Positions 35,989 to 45,230 of a stretch of DNA of 64,000 nt are shown here, in pieces. The notes beneath the pieces were generated by a model, which did not search any database, was not told where the DNA came from, and was given only the letters and a program-made list of their open reading frames with translations. The translations under genes were made by a program, and so were the position numbers. The DNA lies in the NCBI RefSeq assembly GCF_004053875.1, contig NZ_SBIP01000001.1:496001-560000 (forward strand), given 5' to 3'. Origin of the DNA: Neorhizobium lilium. GTDB lineage: Bacteria > Pseudomonadota > Alphaproteobacteria > Rhizobiales > Rhizobiaceae. Within the stretch, counting starts at the first letter, position 1. The number at the start of each line of letters is the position of its first letter.

Positions 35989-37635
35989 TCAATTGGCCGC
36001 GGCGGTGGTGCCGGCGGGAATGGGGACGGCCTCGATCAGTCGGCGGGTATAGTCGGCCCGGTCGGGACTGGAAATGTCCTCAGCGCGGGCGATTTCCACC
36101 AGTTCGCCGTGGTACATTACGGCAATCCGGTGCGCGATTTGGCGCACCAGGTTGAGGTCGTGGGTGATGAACAGATAGGCGGTGTCGTGCACGCGCTGCA
36201 GCTCCAGCAGCAACCGCACGATCGAGGCCTGCACCGAGACGTCGAGCGCCGAGGTGATCTCGTCGCAGATTACCAGCTTGGGCTTGGAGGCAAAGGCGCG
36301 GGCAATCGCCACTCGTTGTTTTTCGCCGCCCGACAGCTGGTGCGGATAGCGGTCGGCATGGCTACGCGGCAGGCTGACCTGCTCCAGCAGGTCACCGATT
36401 TTCTGGGCCTGCGAGCCGGAGCCTTCTCCACCGTAGAGCTTCAGCGGCCGGGACAGGATTTCACCGATCCGATGACGCGGATTGAGCGATGCATCGGGAT
36501 GCTGGAAGATGATCTGCACGTCCTTGCGGTAGCCGGTATCCATGTCGGAGACGCCGGAGATCGACTTGCCGTCGAACCAGATCTTTCCCTCGAACGGGTT
36601 GAGGCCGGTCATAGCCTTGGCGAGCGTCGACTTGCCCGAGCCGGATTCGCCCACGATGCCGAGAATTTCACCAGGCTGGACGCTGAGGCTGACGGCTCTG
36701 TTGCCGACCACACGCTCGTGCGCGCGACCGGTCAGTGCGGCAAAGAAAGGCTTGCGGCCGTAATGGACGCTGACGTTTTCCACCTTCACCAGCGGCGCGG
36801 CGGTCGCATCCGGACGGCTTTCCACCAGACGGATGGCCGGATTGGGGACGGCAGCAATCAGCTGGCGGGTGTAGTCGTTCTGCGGATCGTGGAAGATGGC
36901 CGAGACTTCTCCCTGCTCGACGACCTCGCCACGACGGATGACGGCAACGCGCTTGGCGGTGCGCGACACCAGCGCTAAGTCATGCGAGATATAGAGCGAC
37001 GCGACACCGGTCTCGGCCTGCAGCTCGACGAATAGATTGAGAATCTGGCGCGAGGTGATGACGTCGAGCGCGGTGGTCGGCTCATCAAAGATGATGCATT
37101 CGGGATTACAGGCAAAGGCGGTGGCGATCACCACGCGCTGCTTTTCGCCGCCTGAAGCTTCGTGCGGCATGCGCGCCATCATCTGGGCCGGCGTCTTCAG
37201 CCCGACCCGGGCGAGCATCTCCTCGCCTTCGGCCCAGGCCTGCTTCCTGGTCAGTCCGCGATGACGCATCAGCACTTCAGACAGTTGCCGGCCAACCGAC
37301 AGCGTCGGATTGAGCGAGGTGCTGGGGTCTTGGAACACCATGCTGATCCGCTTGCCACGAATGGCGCCGATTTCGGCCGCCGATTTTTTCGCCAGATCCT
37401 CGCCGCCAAGCCGGATGGCGCCGCCAACCTCGCGTGCATTGCCCGGCAGGTAGCGCATGATTGACCAGGCAAGCGAGGTCTTGCCGGAGCCGGATTCGCC
37501 GACAAGGCCGAGGATTTCTCCAGGCGTAATGTCGAGGCTGACGTTTCTCAGCGCGTGAAACGCACCGGTAGCGGTCCGGTAGTCCAGCGAGTAATTGTCG
37601 ATCTGCAGGACGGGGGTCTTCGTTGTTTCTGTCAT
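35989..37635 (-). CDS. Dipeptide-type ABC importer, fused double ATPase (DppD-DppF)
   Basis: 548 residues holding two complete ATPase modules. Module 1 has GESGSGKTS, SGGEKQR and IIFDEPTTALD. Module 2 begins near residue 275 with [17 protein letters not shown] and VICDEITSALD (Pro of DEP replaced by Ile). Separate DppD and DppF proteins are more common; fused versions occur in rhizobia. AAGGA precedes the ATG. It drives the DppB/DppC-like channel encoded upstream. Confidence 0.94.
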   Translation of the reverse strand: MTETTKTPVLQIDNYSLDYRTATGAFHALRNVSLDITPGEILGLVGESGSGKTSLAWSIMRYLPGNAREVGGAIRLGGEDLAKKSAAEIGAIRGKRISMVFQDPSTSLNPTLSVGRQLSEVLMRHRGLTRKQAWAEGEEMLARVGLKTPAQMMARMPHEASGGEKQRVVIATAFACNPECIIFDEPTTALDVITSRQILNLFVELQAETGVASLYISHDLALVSRTAKRVAVIRRGEVVEQGEVSAIFHDPQNDYTRQLIAAVPNPAIRLVESRPDATAAPLVKVENVSVHYGRKPFFAALTGRAHERVVGNRAVSLSVQPGEILGIVGESGSGKSTLAKAMTGLNPFEGKIWFDGKSISGVSDMDTGYRKDVQIIFQHPDASLNPRHRIGEILSRPLKLYGGEGSGSQAQKIGDLLEQVSLPRSHADRYPHQLSGGEKQRVAIARAFASKPKLVICDEITSALDVSVQASIVRLLLELQRVHDTAYLFITHDLNLVRQIAHRIAVMYHGELVEIARAEDISSPDRADYTRRLIEAVPIPAGTTAAAN

Positions 37636-37644
37636 GATCCGTCC

Positions 37645-38469
37645 TTACGCCCGCGGGTTGAGCGCATCGCGCAGACCGTCGCCGAGAAGATTGAAGCCGA
37701 TCGCCACCAGGGCAATGGCAATGCTCGGCCAGATGAGGATGCCGGCGCTCAAATGCATGTAGCGGCGGGCTTCCGACACCATCAGGCCCCATTCCGCGGC
37801 CGGCGGCTGGGCGCCGAGACCGAGAAAGCTCAGCGTGGCAAACAGCATGACGGCAAACGACACGCGGATGGTCATTTCGACGATGATCGGGGCGATGACA
37901 TTGGGTAGCATTTCCCGGACAATGACGAAGCGGGCGCTTTCGCCGCGGGCAATCGCCGCGTTGATATAGTCTTGCTTACGCACCGACAGCGCGACGCTGC
38001 GGGTGATGCGGGCCATGCCGGGGGCGAAGGCGACCGCGACCGCCACCAGCGCATTGACGATGCTGGAACCAAGGAGGTTGACGACCAGCAGCGCAAACAG
38101 CAGGCTCGGGATCGACATCACCGCATCTATGGTGCGCATAATCGCCTCGTCTGCACGGCCGCCGAGAAAGGCCGAGGTGGTGCCGATCAGCGCGCCGACC
38201 ACAGTGCCAGCGAGCGTCGCCAGCATCGCCATGATGACGGTGGCGCGGGCGCCGATCAGCAGGCGGCTGAAAATGTCGCGGCCATATTGGTCGGTGCCGA
38301 GCAGGTAGGTGAGGCTCGACCCCTTGTAGCGCTGCAGCGGCGCCAGGCTTTCGGGGTCGTGCGGCGCCACCCATGGACCGATAATGACGACCAGCAGCAC
38401 GAGGCCGACGATGGCAACGCCGATGGCGCCCTGCGGGGTGCGCAGCAGGCGTTTGAGAAACTCAGTCAT
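37645..38469 (-). CDS. Dipeptide-type ABC importer, permease DppC-like
   Basis: 274 residues from the ATG at 38469, which overlaps the end of the dppB-like gene by eight bases. It has an N-terminal helix, a periplasmic segment with LLGTDQYGRDIFSRLLIGAR (diagnostic of DppC/OppC), and the EAA loop around ARGESARFVIVREMLPN. It forms the channel with the product of 38462-39409. Confidence 0.94.
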   Translation of the reverse strand: MTEFLKRLLRTPQGAIGVAIVGLVLLVVIIGPWVAPHDPESLAPLQRYKGSSLTYLLGTDQYGRDIFSRLLIGARATVIMAMLATLAGTVVGALIGTTSAFLGGRADEAIMRTIDAVMSIPSLLFALLVVNLLGSSIVNALVAVAVAFAPGMARITRSVALSVRKQDYINAAIARGESARFVIVREMLPNVIAPIIVEMTIRVSFAVMLFATLSFLGLGAQPPAAEWGLMVSEARRYMHLSAGILIWPSIAIALVAIGFNLLGDGLRDALNPRA

Positions 38470-39409
38470 ACTGGATCCTCTTGTCGAGCGCCGCATAGAG
38501 CATGTCGGCGAGGAAATTGACGATCGAATAGGTGGCGGCCATGATCAGCACACCGGCCTGGATGGCGGGCAGATCGCGCGCCTGGATGGCAACGATCAGC
38601 TGCCGACCGATGCCGGGAATGGCAAAGATCTCTTCGACGACGATGACGCCGCCCAAGAGATAGCCGACGTCGAGGGCAACGATGGTGATGGTCGGCAGCA
38701 GCGCGTTGCGCAGCGCATGGCCCATCAGCACCGAAGAGCCGGACAGGCCTTTCAGCCGCGCCGAGCGGATATAATCGGCATGCAGCACGTCGATCAGTTC
38801 CGAGCGCACCATGCGCGAGACATGCGCGATCAGGATAATCGAGATGACGAAAACCGGGAGGGTGAGATGGGCGATGGCGCTGCCGAAATTTTCCGTCAGC
38901 GGCACATAGCCGGTCGGCGGCAGCCATTTCAGCCAGTCGGCAAACAGCAGCACGGCCACGGTGGCGGTCACGAATTCCGGCAAAGACACGCCCACATAGG
39001 AAATCAGGCTGACCAGCATGTCCGCGACCCGCCCTCGGCGGATGGCGGCGATGATGCCCAGCGGAATGGCGAGGATCAACATGAAGGTGATCGACAGCAA
39101 AGCCAGCAGCAGCGAGCGACCAAGCGCCTCGAACATCACTGGTCCTACCGGCTGGCCGGTGCGCAGCGAGGTGCCGAAGTTACCCTGGACGATGCCTATC
39201 AGCCAGTGGGCATATTGCATCCAGACCGGATCGTTCAGACCCATGCGCTGACGCAGAGCATCAAGCGCCTGGTCGGTAGCATTTTCGCCCAGCATCATCA
39301 CCGCTGCATCGGCAGGCAGGATCTGCGTTATGGCAAACACGATCAGCGACACCACAAGCAGCGTGTAGAAGATCAGCGCTATGCGCTTGAGAATGTAGTT
39401 CGGGGACAA
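38462..39409 (-). CDS. Dipeptide-type ABC importer, permease DppB-like
   Basis: 315 residues with six hydrophobic helices. The N-terminal ILKRIALIFYTLLVVSLIVF helix and a large periplasmic loop are followed by the EAA-type segment (RLKGLSGSSVLMGHALRNALLP region). The start appears to be TTG, preceded by AAGGAT. It overlaps the dppC-like gene and lies just downstream of the binding-protein gene. Confidence 0.93.
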   Translation of the reverse strand: MSPNYILKRIALIFYTLLVVSLIVFAITQILPADAAVMMLGENATDQALDALRQRMGLNDPVWMQYAHWLIGIVQGNFGTSLRTGQPVGPVMFEALGRSLLLALLSITFMLILAIPLGIIAAIRRGRVADMLVSLISYVGVSLPEFVTATVAVLLFADWLKWLPPTGYVPLTENFGSAIAHLTLPVFVISIILIAHVSRMVRSELIDVLHADYIRSARLKGLSGSSVLMGHALRNALLPTITIVALDVGYLLGGVIVVEEIFAIPGIGRQLIVAIQARDLPAIQAGVLIMAATYSIVNFLADMLYAALDKRIQYD

Positions 39410-39433
39410 GACCGTATCCTTGACGGGTTGGTC

Positions 39434-39460
39434 CGGCCGGGCATTTTTATCACCCGGCCG
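39434..39460 (-). other. Strong hairpin between binding-protein and permease genes
   Basis: CGGCCGGG (39434-39441) and CCCGGCCG (39453-39460) make a perfect 8-base-pair stem around an 11-base AT-rich loop, directly after the binding-protein stop at 39477. It is likely to stabilise the binding-protein mRNA and reduce read-through into the permease. Confidence 0.6.
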
Positions 39461-39476
39461 TGTTTCTGGCGAAAGC

Positions 39477-41027
39477 TTAGCCGCGCTTCGGTGCCTCGGC
39501 GGTCAGCGACACGTAGTCGAGACGGAAGACGGAGGCGCGCGGGTGGATTTCATAGCCCTGCACCCAGTTGCGCTTGGCGCCGAGCACGTCGAAGAAGGCC
39601 GGGATGATCGACGGCACTTCGTCGTTCATCAGTTTTTGCGCGTCGGCATAGAGCGCGGTGCGCTTGGCTTCGTCCTTGGTGCCGCGGGCCTCGTTCACCA
39701 GCTTGTCGAAGGCGGCGTTGTTCCAGCGGGTTTCGTTCCAGGAGGCGTCCGAAGTGTAGAGCAGCTTGAAGATACCGTCGACGGTCGGCTGCATGTTGTA
39801 GAAGCCGACATAGAAGCTGCCCTTCTTCCAGACCTGCTCGAGATAGGTCGCATGCGGCATAGTCTGAACATTGATGGTGACGCCGATCTCCTTGGCCATA
39901 TCCTTCAACGCCACAGCGAGCTGGGTGCGGACGGCCGGACGGTCGGAGGCAACCAGGGTCGCTTCGAAACCGTTGGGATAGCCGGCATCGGCCAGCAGCT
40001 TCTTGGCTTCGGCGATATTGGCTTCACGCTGCGTCAGCTTGGCGGCAAAGCGGTAGGAGGCGTTGATCGGCGTGTCGTTGCCGGGCGTGCCAAAACCTTC
40101 AGTGACGAAATCGACCATCGCCTTGCGGTCGACGGCCAGCGCCAGCGCCTTGCGGACGCGAACGTCGTTGAAAGGCTTTGTGTCGCAACCGAAGTTGATG
40201 TTGCAGAACTGGCCGGAGGCGACGCGCAACAGGTCGAGACCGTCACTGCCGTCGAGACGCAGATATTCGGTCGGCTGCAGGGTCGAGATCAGGTCGATGT
40301 CGCCGGCGATCAGCGCCGAGCCTTCGGCGGATGTGTCCGGGAAGACCTGGATTTCGATGCGGTCGAGATAGGGGCGCGCCGGATCGTAATAGTTCGGGTT
40401 GCGCTCGACAACGATTAGACGGTCTGGCTCATAGGAGACCAGCTTGAACGGGCCGGTGCCGTTGGCCTTGGTCGACAGCTGCTTGAAATCGCCGGTGGCA
40501 ACGGCGGCCGGGATGATGCGGGCCGTGGTGTAGGCGAGCGCGACCGGGAAGTCGGCATAGGCGCCGGACAGCTTGAAGATGACGGTCAGTGGATCGGCAG
40601 CGGTGATAGTATCGATCGGTCCAACATTGTTGCGGGCCGGCGAGGCATTGTCCTTGTTGAGGATTGCCTTGAATGTTTCGACCACGTCTGTGGCGGTGAA
40701 GGCAGAGTCGTCATGGAATTTGACGCCGCTGCGCAGCTTGAAGGTCCATTCCGTCAGCGCTTCGTTGGAGTTCCAGCTTTCAGCCAGGTCCGGCTCGGCC
40801 GACATGTCGACCTTGAGGCGGGTCAGGTTGCTGTAGAGCAGTTCAGTGATCAGATATTCCGGATTGACTCGGGTCAGCAGCGGATGGATGACGCTGGCGG
40901 CCTGGTCGATCGACACCTTCAGCGTGCCGCCCTTAACGGGTGCTGCAGCCTGAGCAAAGCTCATGGCCGGCGTGGCGACGAAGGCGGCGGTGCCAGCCAG
41001 AAACAGACGGCGGTTGAGTTTCAGCAT
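39477..41027 (-). CDS. Dipeptide/oligopeptide-type ABC periplasmic binding protein
   Basis: 516 residues, SBP_bac_5 family. The Sec signal peptide ends near AMSFAQ-AA around residue 27. Family segments include LAESWNSNEALTEWTFKLR, GTGPFKLVSYEPD and LTQREANIAEAKKLLADAGYP. It captures peptides, opines or related amides for the fused-ATPase importer. It sits between the two M20 hydrolases, so the ligand is probably hydrolysed after entry. Confidence 0.94.
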   Translation of the reverse strand: MLKLNRRLFLAGTAAFVATPAMSFAQAAAPVKGGTLKVSIDQAASVIHPLLTRVNPEYLITELLYSNLTRLKVDMSAEPDLAESWNSNEALTEWTFKLRSGVKFHDDSAFTATDVVETFKAILNKDNASPARNNVGPIDTITAADPLTVIFKLSGAYADFPVALAYTTARIIPAAVATGDFKQLSTKANGTGPFKLVSYEPDRLIVVERNPNYYDPARPYLDRIEIQVFPDTSAEGSALIAGDIDLISTLQPTEYLRLDGSDGLDLLRVASGQFCNINFGCDTKPFNDVRVRKALALAVDRKAMVDFVTEGFGTPGNDTPINASYRFAAKLTQREANIAEAKKLLADAGYPNGFEATLVASDRPAVRTQLAVALKDMAKEIGVTINVQTMPHATYLEQVWKKGSFYVGFYNMQPTVDGIFKLLYTSDASWNETRWNNAAFDKLVNEARGTKDEAKRTALYADAQKLMNDEVPSIIPAFFDVLGAKRNWVQGYEIHPRASVFRLDYVSLTAEAPKRG

Positions 41028-41048
41028 GCGAAGTTCCCTTTTTGCAAT

Positions 41049-42365
41049 TTATGACAGGTCAGGATTGGCGTCTTTGGCAAAGTCTCGGGCCAGATAGGCA
41101 AGAATGCTCTGGGCGAGTGCGACGATATCGTCGGTGGTGGTATGTTCTTCCGGGCTGTGGATGCAGCTTTCCGGACGGCCTAGGCCTCCAAGCAGGATCT
41201 CCTGCATCACACCCGTCTGCTGGACGTAACCGAAGTCCGAGCAACTCGCGGCGCCCCATTTCTTGAAGTTCTCGGGCTCGTATCCGAAGCCGAGCGACAG
41301 GGCCTGCTGCCAGCGCGGCCAATGCGGGCCTTCGGGATCGGACGTCGGCACCAGATGCCCGACCAGATCGAGCTCGAGGCCAAGTCCAGGCACCTCAGCT
41401 GCACAAGCACGTACAACTGTCTCGATCTCCGCCCGGGCGTCCAGATAATTTTCCTCTGGCATGTAGCGGCGACAGACGAGGATATCGAATTGGGCCGGAA
41501 CCTGGCCGGCAGCAGTGCCGCCATTGGCCGCCGAAATCGTCAGCTGCGGACGCAATGGGCCGGTCGCATGCGGCGGTGGCGGCAGTGCCGAGGCACGGGC
41601 CGTGATGGCCGGCTTCAGGGCCGCCAGAGCGTTGAGAATCGGCATTGCGCTTTCGATGGCGTTAATGCCGGCACCGGTTCGATTGCCCTCGCCGGCATGC
41701 ACGGTATGGCCCTTGACGCGAATCTGCAGGGTAAACATGCCGAAGCAGCCGGCCCATATGCGCGGTCCGGCGGTACCGTTGAAATTGAGGATATGGCCCT
41801 TGAGCATGCCCTGCTCGGCGAGATAGCGGATACCGGGATAGAGCCCGGCTTCCTCGTCGGTGCAGAAAAGCAGCATCGGATCATAGGCCAGCTCGACCCC
41901 GCACGCCTTAGCGGCGCGCAGCGCCAGCAGCGTGGCGGCGATCGTGCCCTTCATGTCGGCAGCCCCCAGGCCATACAGCGCATTGCCTTCGCGCGTCAGC
42001 CGGAACGGATCGCGCTGCCAGCCGGGTGCGGCTGGGACGGTATCGACGTGATAGTAGAGGCCGCAGGCCGGCTTGCCGGTGTCGCGCTCGCCGATCAGGT
42101 TGGTGCGGTTGCCAGAGGCCGGGCCGTTTGCGACATGCCAGAGATCGCGTGGTACCGTGACGCGGCGATGGGCAAAGCCAAGCGATCCAGTCAGTTTTTC
42201 CATCAGGTCGGCGAAGGCATCATAACCGGCGCCGGGCGGAAAGGTGGTGTCAATCGCGATCATTTCGGCAAGCTCGACGACCGCCGTATCGACATCGTCG
42301 GCAATCGCTGTCATGGCCTTCGCAAGTTTTGGATCGAGATTGGACGTGAGATCTTGCCGGTACAC
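41049..42365 (-). CDS. M20-family amidohydrolase/deacylase (ArgE/DapE-like)
   Basis: 438 residues. Unlike its operon partner it has the full metal site: YYHVDTVP, GAADMKG and the catalytic pair in CTDEEAGLYPG. A dimerisation domain lies in the middle and EEHTTTDD near the end supplies the last His. It hydrolyses an N-acyl amino acid or dipeptide in the cytosol. The annotated start is a GTG at 42365 with a poor ribosome site; an ATG about 18 codons downstream is possible. It is the first gene of the leftward operon. Confidence 0.9.
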   Translation of the reverse strand: MYRQDLTSNLDPKLAKAMTAIADDVDTAVVELAEMIAIDTTFPPGAGYDAFADLMEKLTGSLGFAHRRVTVPRDLWHVANGPASGNRTNLIGERDTGKPACGLYYHVDTVPAAPGWQRDPFRLTREGNALYGLGAADMKGTIAATLLALRAAKACGVELAYDPMLLFCTDEEAGLYPGIRYLAEQGMLKGHILNFNGTAGPRIWAGCFGMFTLQIRVKGHTVHAGEGNRTGAGINAIESAMPILNALAALKPAITARASALPPPPHATGPLRPQLTISAANGGTAAGQVPAQFDILVCRRYMPEENYLDARAEIETVVRACAAEVPGLGLELDLVGHLVPTSDPEGPHWPRWQQALSLGFGYEPENFKKWGAASCSDFGYVQQTGVMQEILLGGLGRPESCIHSPEEHTTTDDIVALAQSILAYLARDFAKDANPDLS

Positions 42366-42478
42366 GTTGGCTGCCCTGATGGGGCGAAATCGCTGGTTTC
42401 GCCTTGTTCATTCATATAAACTATATAGTAATGATGATCAGGGGACAGGCGAGAGTCAACTCCAAATAAGAGGCAAAA
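42366..42478. promoter_or_regulatory. Divergent promoter with perfect palindrome ACTATATAGT
   Basis: ACTATATAGT (42420-42429) is a perfect 10-base palindrome in an AT-rich core between the M20 gene and the divergent GntR/HutC gene. It matches the kind of short AT palindrome bound by HutC-type regulators and would allow joint control of both directions. Confidence 0.5.
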
Positions 42479-43246
42479 ATGGCATCAAACATGCCCAATT
42501 ATTCGGCATCTACCGTCCGTCCGGGCGAGTTGTCTGTCCCCCTGTATGAAGTGGTCAAACGTCAGATCACCGAGGGTATCATGATGGGCAAATGGCAGGC
42601 AGGCGATGTCCTGCCGAGCGAGATCGCCCTGTCGCAAACTTTTGGCGTTGCCGTCGGGACGATCCGGCGCGCCCTGACGGATCTGGTCAACGAAGGACTG
42701 CTCAGCCGCCGGCGCAAGACCGGCACTGTGGTCACCGGCCGCACACCGCAACATAGCCTGCGCTTCTTCTTCCAGTATTTTCGCCTGCATGGTCTCGACG
42801 GATCGCTGCAGAATTCGGTTTCCACCATATTGTCGCTGGAAACCGGCTCATCGTCACCCGACGAAGCCGACCGGCTGCAGATCGACCCGGCCGAACCGGT
42901 AGTGCGTTTTCATCGGCTGCGCACCGTTGGCGGAAAGCCCGTCATGCATGAGATACTTGTCCTGCCGAAGGGCCGCCTGCCGGACTTTCCGACCCGGGGC
43001 GAGGATATACCGCCGCTTTTCTATTTCCATCTTCTGGAACGCTATGGCATCCGTATCTCGGCGATCCGCGAGCAGATTGGCGCCACATTGGCGACCAATG
43101 AAGATGCAGAACTGTTGCAACTCGAGCTGCCGGCCGCCGTGCTCACCATCGATGAGGTCGCGTATGATCAATCGGCCGTACCGGTGCTGATCTCGACGCA
43201 TCGGGCGACTACGACCAGCCATCGGTATGTGCACGAGGTTCAGTAG
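42479..43246 (+). CDS. GntR-family regulator, HutC/UTRA subfamily
   Basis: 255 residues. The winged helix has GDVLPSEIALSQTFGVAVGTIRRAL (residues about 42-66). The UTRA effector domain follows, with PVVRFHRLRTVGGKPVMHEI, typical of HutC and PhnF. It is transcribed divergently from the peptide operon, so it most likely represses that operon until the imported compound or its product binds. Confidence 0.92.
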   Translation: MASNMPNYSASTVRPGELSVPLYEVVKRQITEGIMMGKWQAGDVLPSEIALSQTFGVAVGTIRRALTDLVNEGLLSRRRKTGTVVTGRTPQHSLRFFFQYFRLHGLDGSLQNSVSTILSLETGSSSPDEADRLQIDPAEPVVRFHRLRTVGGKPVMHEILVLPKGRLPDFPTRGEDIPPLFYFHLLERYGIRISAIREQIGATLATNEDAELLQLELPAAVLTIDEVAYDQSAVPVLISTHRATTTSHRYVHEVQ

Positions 43247-43603
43247 TTCATCCTGAACGGTTAGTTTGATGCGACAGTACAAGCCGTTTCCACGGTCTTG
43301 CGGGAATACGAACCAGCGGCGATGAGTGAACAAGCCGTTGATCTTCATTGAAGAAAGCAACGCCTGACCCGATTATAGATCACGCGGCAGGTGCTCGTAT
43401 CAGATAGGGTTTCTGGACCGTTTGCCCGGCAGGGGCTCGCATCTTGATGATCCCCCTAGCCTATCGCCTACCGCTTCTGACCTTCCGGTTGACAATGAGG
43501 AGACTGCGCTTGGCTACACACGCAGAAGTAATTGTGCAAGGCGCTCCAGACACACGGCGCAATGGGCAAAATCACCCTCGACACCCAGTGGTTAGGACAT
43601 GCC
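43247..43603. other. Intergenic stretch, no gene supported
   Basis: 357 bases between the 3' ends of the HutC gene and the inositol operon. No family motif, good hairpin or ribosome site was found on either strand. It may hold terminators for both convergent units, but no clear stem with a T-run was seen. Confidence 0.4.
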
Positions 43604-44386
43604 TTAAAACGTAAATGCAGAGCGAAATGCCTCGAGCGCGGCGATCGGATCGCCTTTCGCAAATGCTTCCAATCCCACCGGCCCCCTATAGCCCATATCA
43701 AGTAGGGCACGCGCAATGCCGGGATAGTTGATTTCGCCGGTCCCTGGTTCGCAACGTCCCGGCACGTCGGCGACCTGTACTTCTCCGATCCATGGCAGGC
43801 AAGCTTTGCAGGTCTCGATCAGATTCCCTTCGCCGATCTGCACGTGATAGAGGTCCAGGTTGAGCCGCAGGCGCGGATGGTTGACGCTTTCGACAAGGGC
43901 GAGCGTGTCCTCTGCTCGGCCGAAGGGCGTGCCGGGATGGTCGACCGGCAGGTTGAGGTTTTCCAGCGTAAAGACCACGCCCTCTTCCTCGGCCATGTCG
44001 GCGATACGTGCGAGCGCGTCCCGCGCCTTCAGCCACATGCGCCCCGTCACCACCTCGCTCGGGCGAACGGGGAGCCCGCCTTCTCCGAGGCCCGTCCCAT
44101 GCAGATTGAGCCGGGCCACGCCGAGCCGCTTGCCGACCTGTGCCGTCTCACGCGCCGAGCGCAGCAGTTCGTCAGCCCCTTCGTCGTCCGCCAAACGGCC
44201 GGTGAGATAGCCGTTCATGATCGAGAAGGTCGCGCCCGACCTCTCAAGCGCAGCCAGATCATGCTCCGGCCAATTCCACAGGCCGACCTCGAAGCCAAGC
44301 TCCTTGAGTTGCGCGCAGCGCCACTCGATCGGTCTGTCGCGCCAGAGCATTTCAGCGCAAGCCGCAAGCGTAAAAGGTTGTTCCAT
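43604..44386 (-). CDS. Hydroxypyruvate isomerase-like TIM-barrel protein in inositol operon
   Basis: 260 residues from the ATG at 44386, the usual length of Hyi/OtnI-type isomerases. Residues match the family pattern: FTLENLNLPVDHPG, LNLDLYHVQIGEGN and PGRCEPGTGEINY, which contain the metal-binding Glu, Asp, His and Glu. It is the last gene of the iol operon. It may isomerise a three-carbon or inositol-derived keto compound; an IolI/IolH-like role is also possible. The reaction cannot be fixed from the sequence. Confidence 0.83.
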   Translation of the reverse strand: MEQPFTLAACAEMLWRDRPIEWRCAQLKELGFEVGLWNWPEHDLAALERSGATFSIMNGYLTGRLADDEGADELLRSARETAQVGKRLGVARLNLHGTGLGEGGLPVRPSEVVTGRMWLKARDALARIADMAEEEGVVFTLENLNLPVDHPGTPFGRAEDTLALVESVNHPRLRLNLDLYHVQIGEGNLIETCKACLPWIGEVQVADVPGRCEPGTGEINYPGIARALLDMGYRGPVGLEAFAKGDPIAALEAFRSAFTF

Positions 44387-44412
44387 TGTCTTTATCCGAT
44401 TTGAAAAGAGGG

Positions 44413-45210
44413 TTAGCGCATCAAGTGCTCGACCGGCGGCGCGGCGACGAAGCGCCATTTGCGCAAAGGGCCGGCCATGACGTTGAGGTAATACATCTCG
44501 AAACCATGCGGCGCCCCGCAAGGGTGGTGGCCGCGCGGCACGCAGACGACATCGCCGTCATGTAGGGCCATAGTCTCGTTGAGCTGCAGGTCGTCGGTAT
44601 AGACCCGCTGAATGCCGAACCCGTCAGCCGGATTCAGGCGATGATAATAGGTTTCTTCCAGGTAGGTGATGCGCGGAAAGTCGTCTTCGTCGTGTCGGTG
44701 GCTCGGATAGCTCGACCAGTTCCCCGCCGGCGTGAACACCTCCGTCACCAGAAGACTGTCGCAGTAGTCCTCGTTTTCCATCGCGATGTTGTTGATGTAG
44801 CGGGTGTTGCTGCCCTCGCCGCGCTGTGCCAACGTGATGCCCTCCGGCCCGATCCGGCGCGCTTCATGGCCTTGTCTGCCCGGTGCCGAGCAGACGGCGA
44901 TCACGCAATCGGTTTCTGCAACGGCCTTCCAAGTGCTCCCGTTCCGCAGGTAGAGGCAATGCGGTGGCGTTTTCTCGAAGACGCTCATCCGTTCGCCGAG
45001 AACGCCCCAGGCGCGCCCGTCTGCTTCGAACGCAGCCTTGCCTTCGACCATTACGAGGATCACCTCGCGATCGGCGGTCGTTTCGCCGACGGTCTCGCCG
45101 GCTCTTAACCGATAGAGCGAGAAACCGACGTAACGCCAGCCAGCGAGTGCCGGTGTGATCTCGTGGACCTTGCCATGGGTGCCGAAGGGACGATGGAGAA
45201 GCCTGGACAT
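44413..45210 (-). CDS. iolB: 5-Deoxy-glucuronate isomerase
   Basis: 265 residues from the ATG at 45210, after GGAGTT. IolB cupin family: SYPSHRHDEDDFPRITYLEE carries the metal-binding His cluster, and GDVVCVPRGHHPCGAPHG is diagnostic. It converts 5-deoxyglucuronate to 2-deoxy-5-keto-gluconate in myo-inositol breakdown. It lies between iolE and the isomerase gene. Confidence 0.96.
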   Translation of the reverse strand: MSRLLHRPFGTHGKVHEITPALAGWRYVGFSLYRLRAGETVGETTADREVILVMVEGKAAFEADGRAWGVLGERMSVFEKTPPHCLYLRNGSTWKAVAETDCVIAVCSAPGRQGHEARRIGPEGITLAQRGEGSNTRYINNIAMENEDYCDSLLVTEVFTPAGNWSSYPSHRHDEDDFPRITYLEETYYHRLNPADGFGIQRVYTDDLQLNETMALHDGDVVCVPRGHHPCGAPHGFEMYYLNVMAGPLRKWRFVAAPPVEHLMR

Positions 45211-45230
45211 GGTGAACTCCTGCTGTTTTC

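Noticed and set aside
35236..36978. 580-codon open frame on the plus strand
   Set aside because: Antisense to the M20 and fused ATPase genes, no family motif; shadow of high GC codon bias.
38384..39607. 407-codon plus-strand frame
   Set aside because: Opposite the DppB/DppC-like permease genes; composition rich in Asp, His, Arg and Gln, typical of antisense to membrane proteins.
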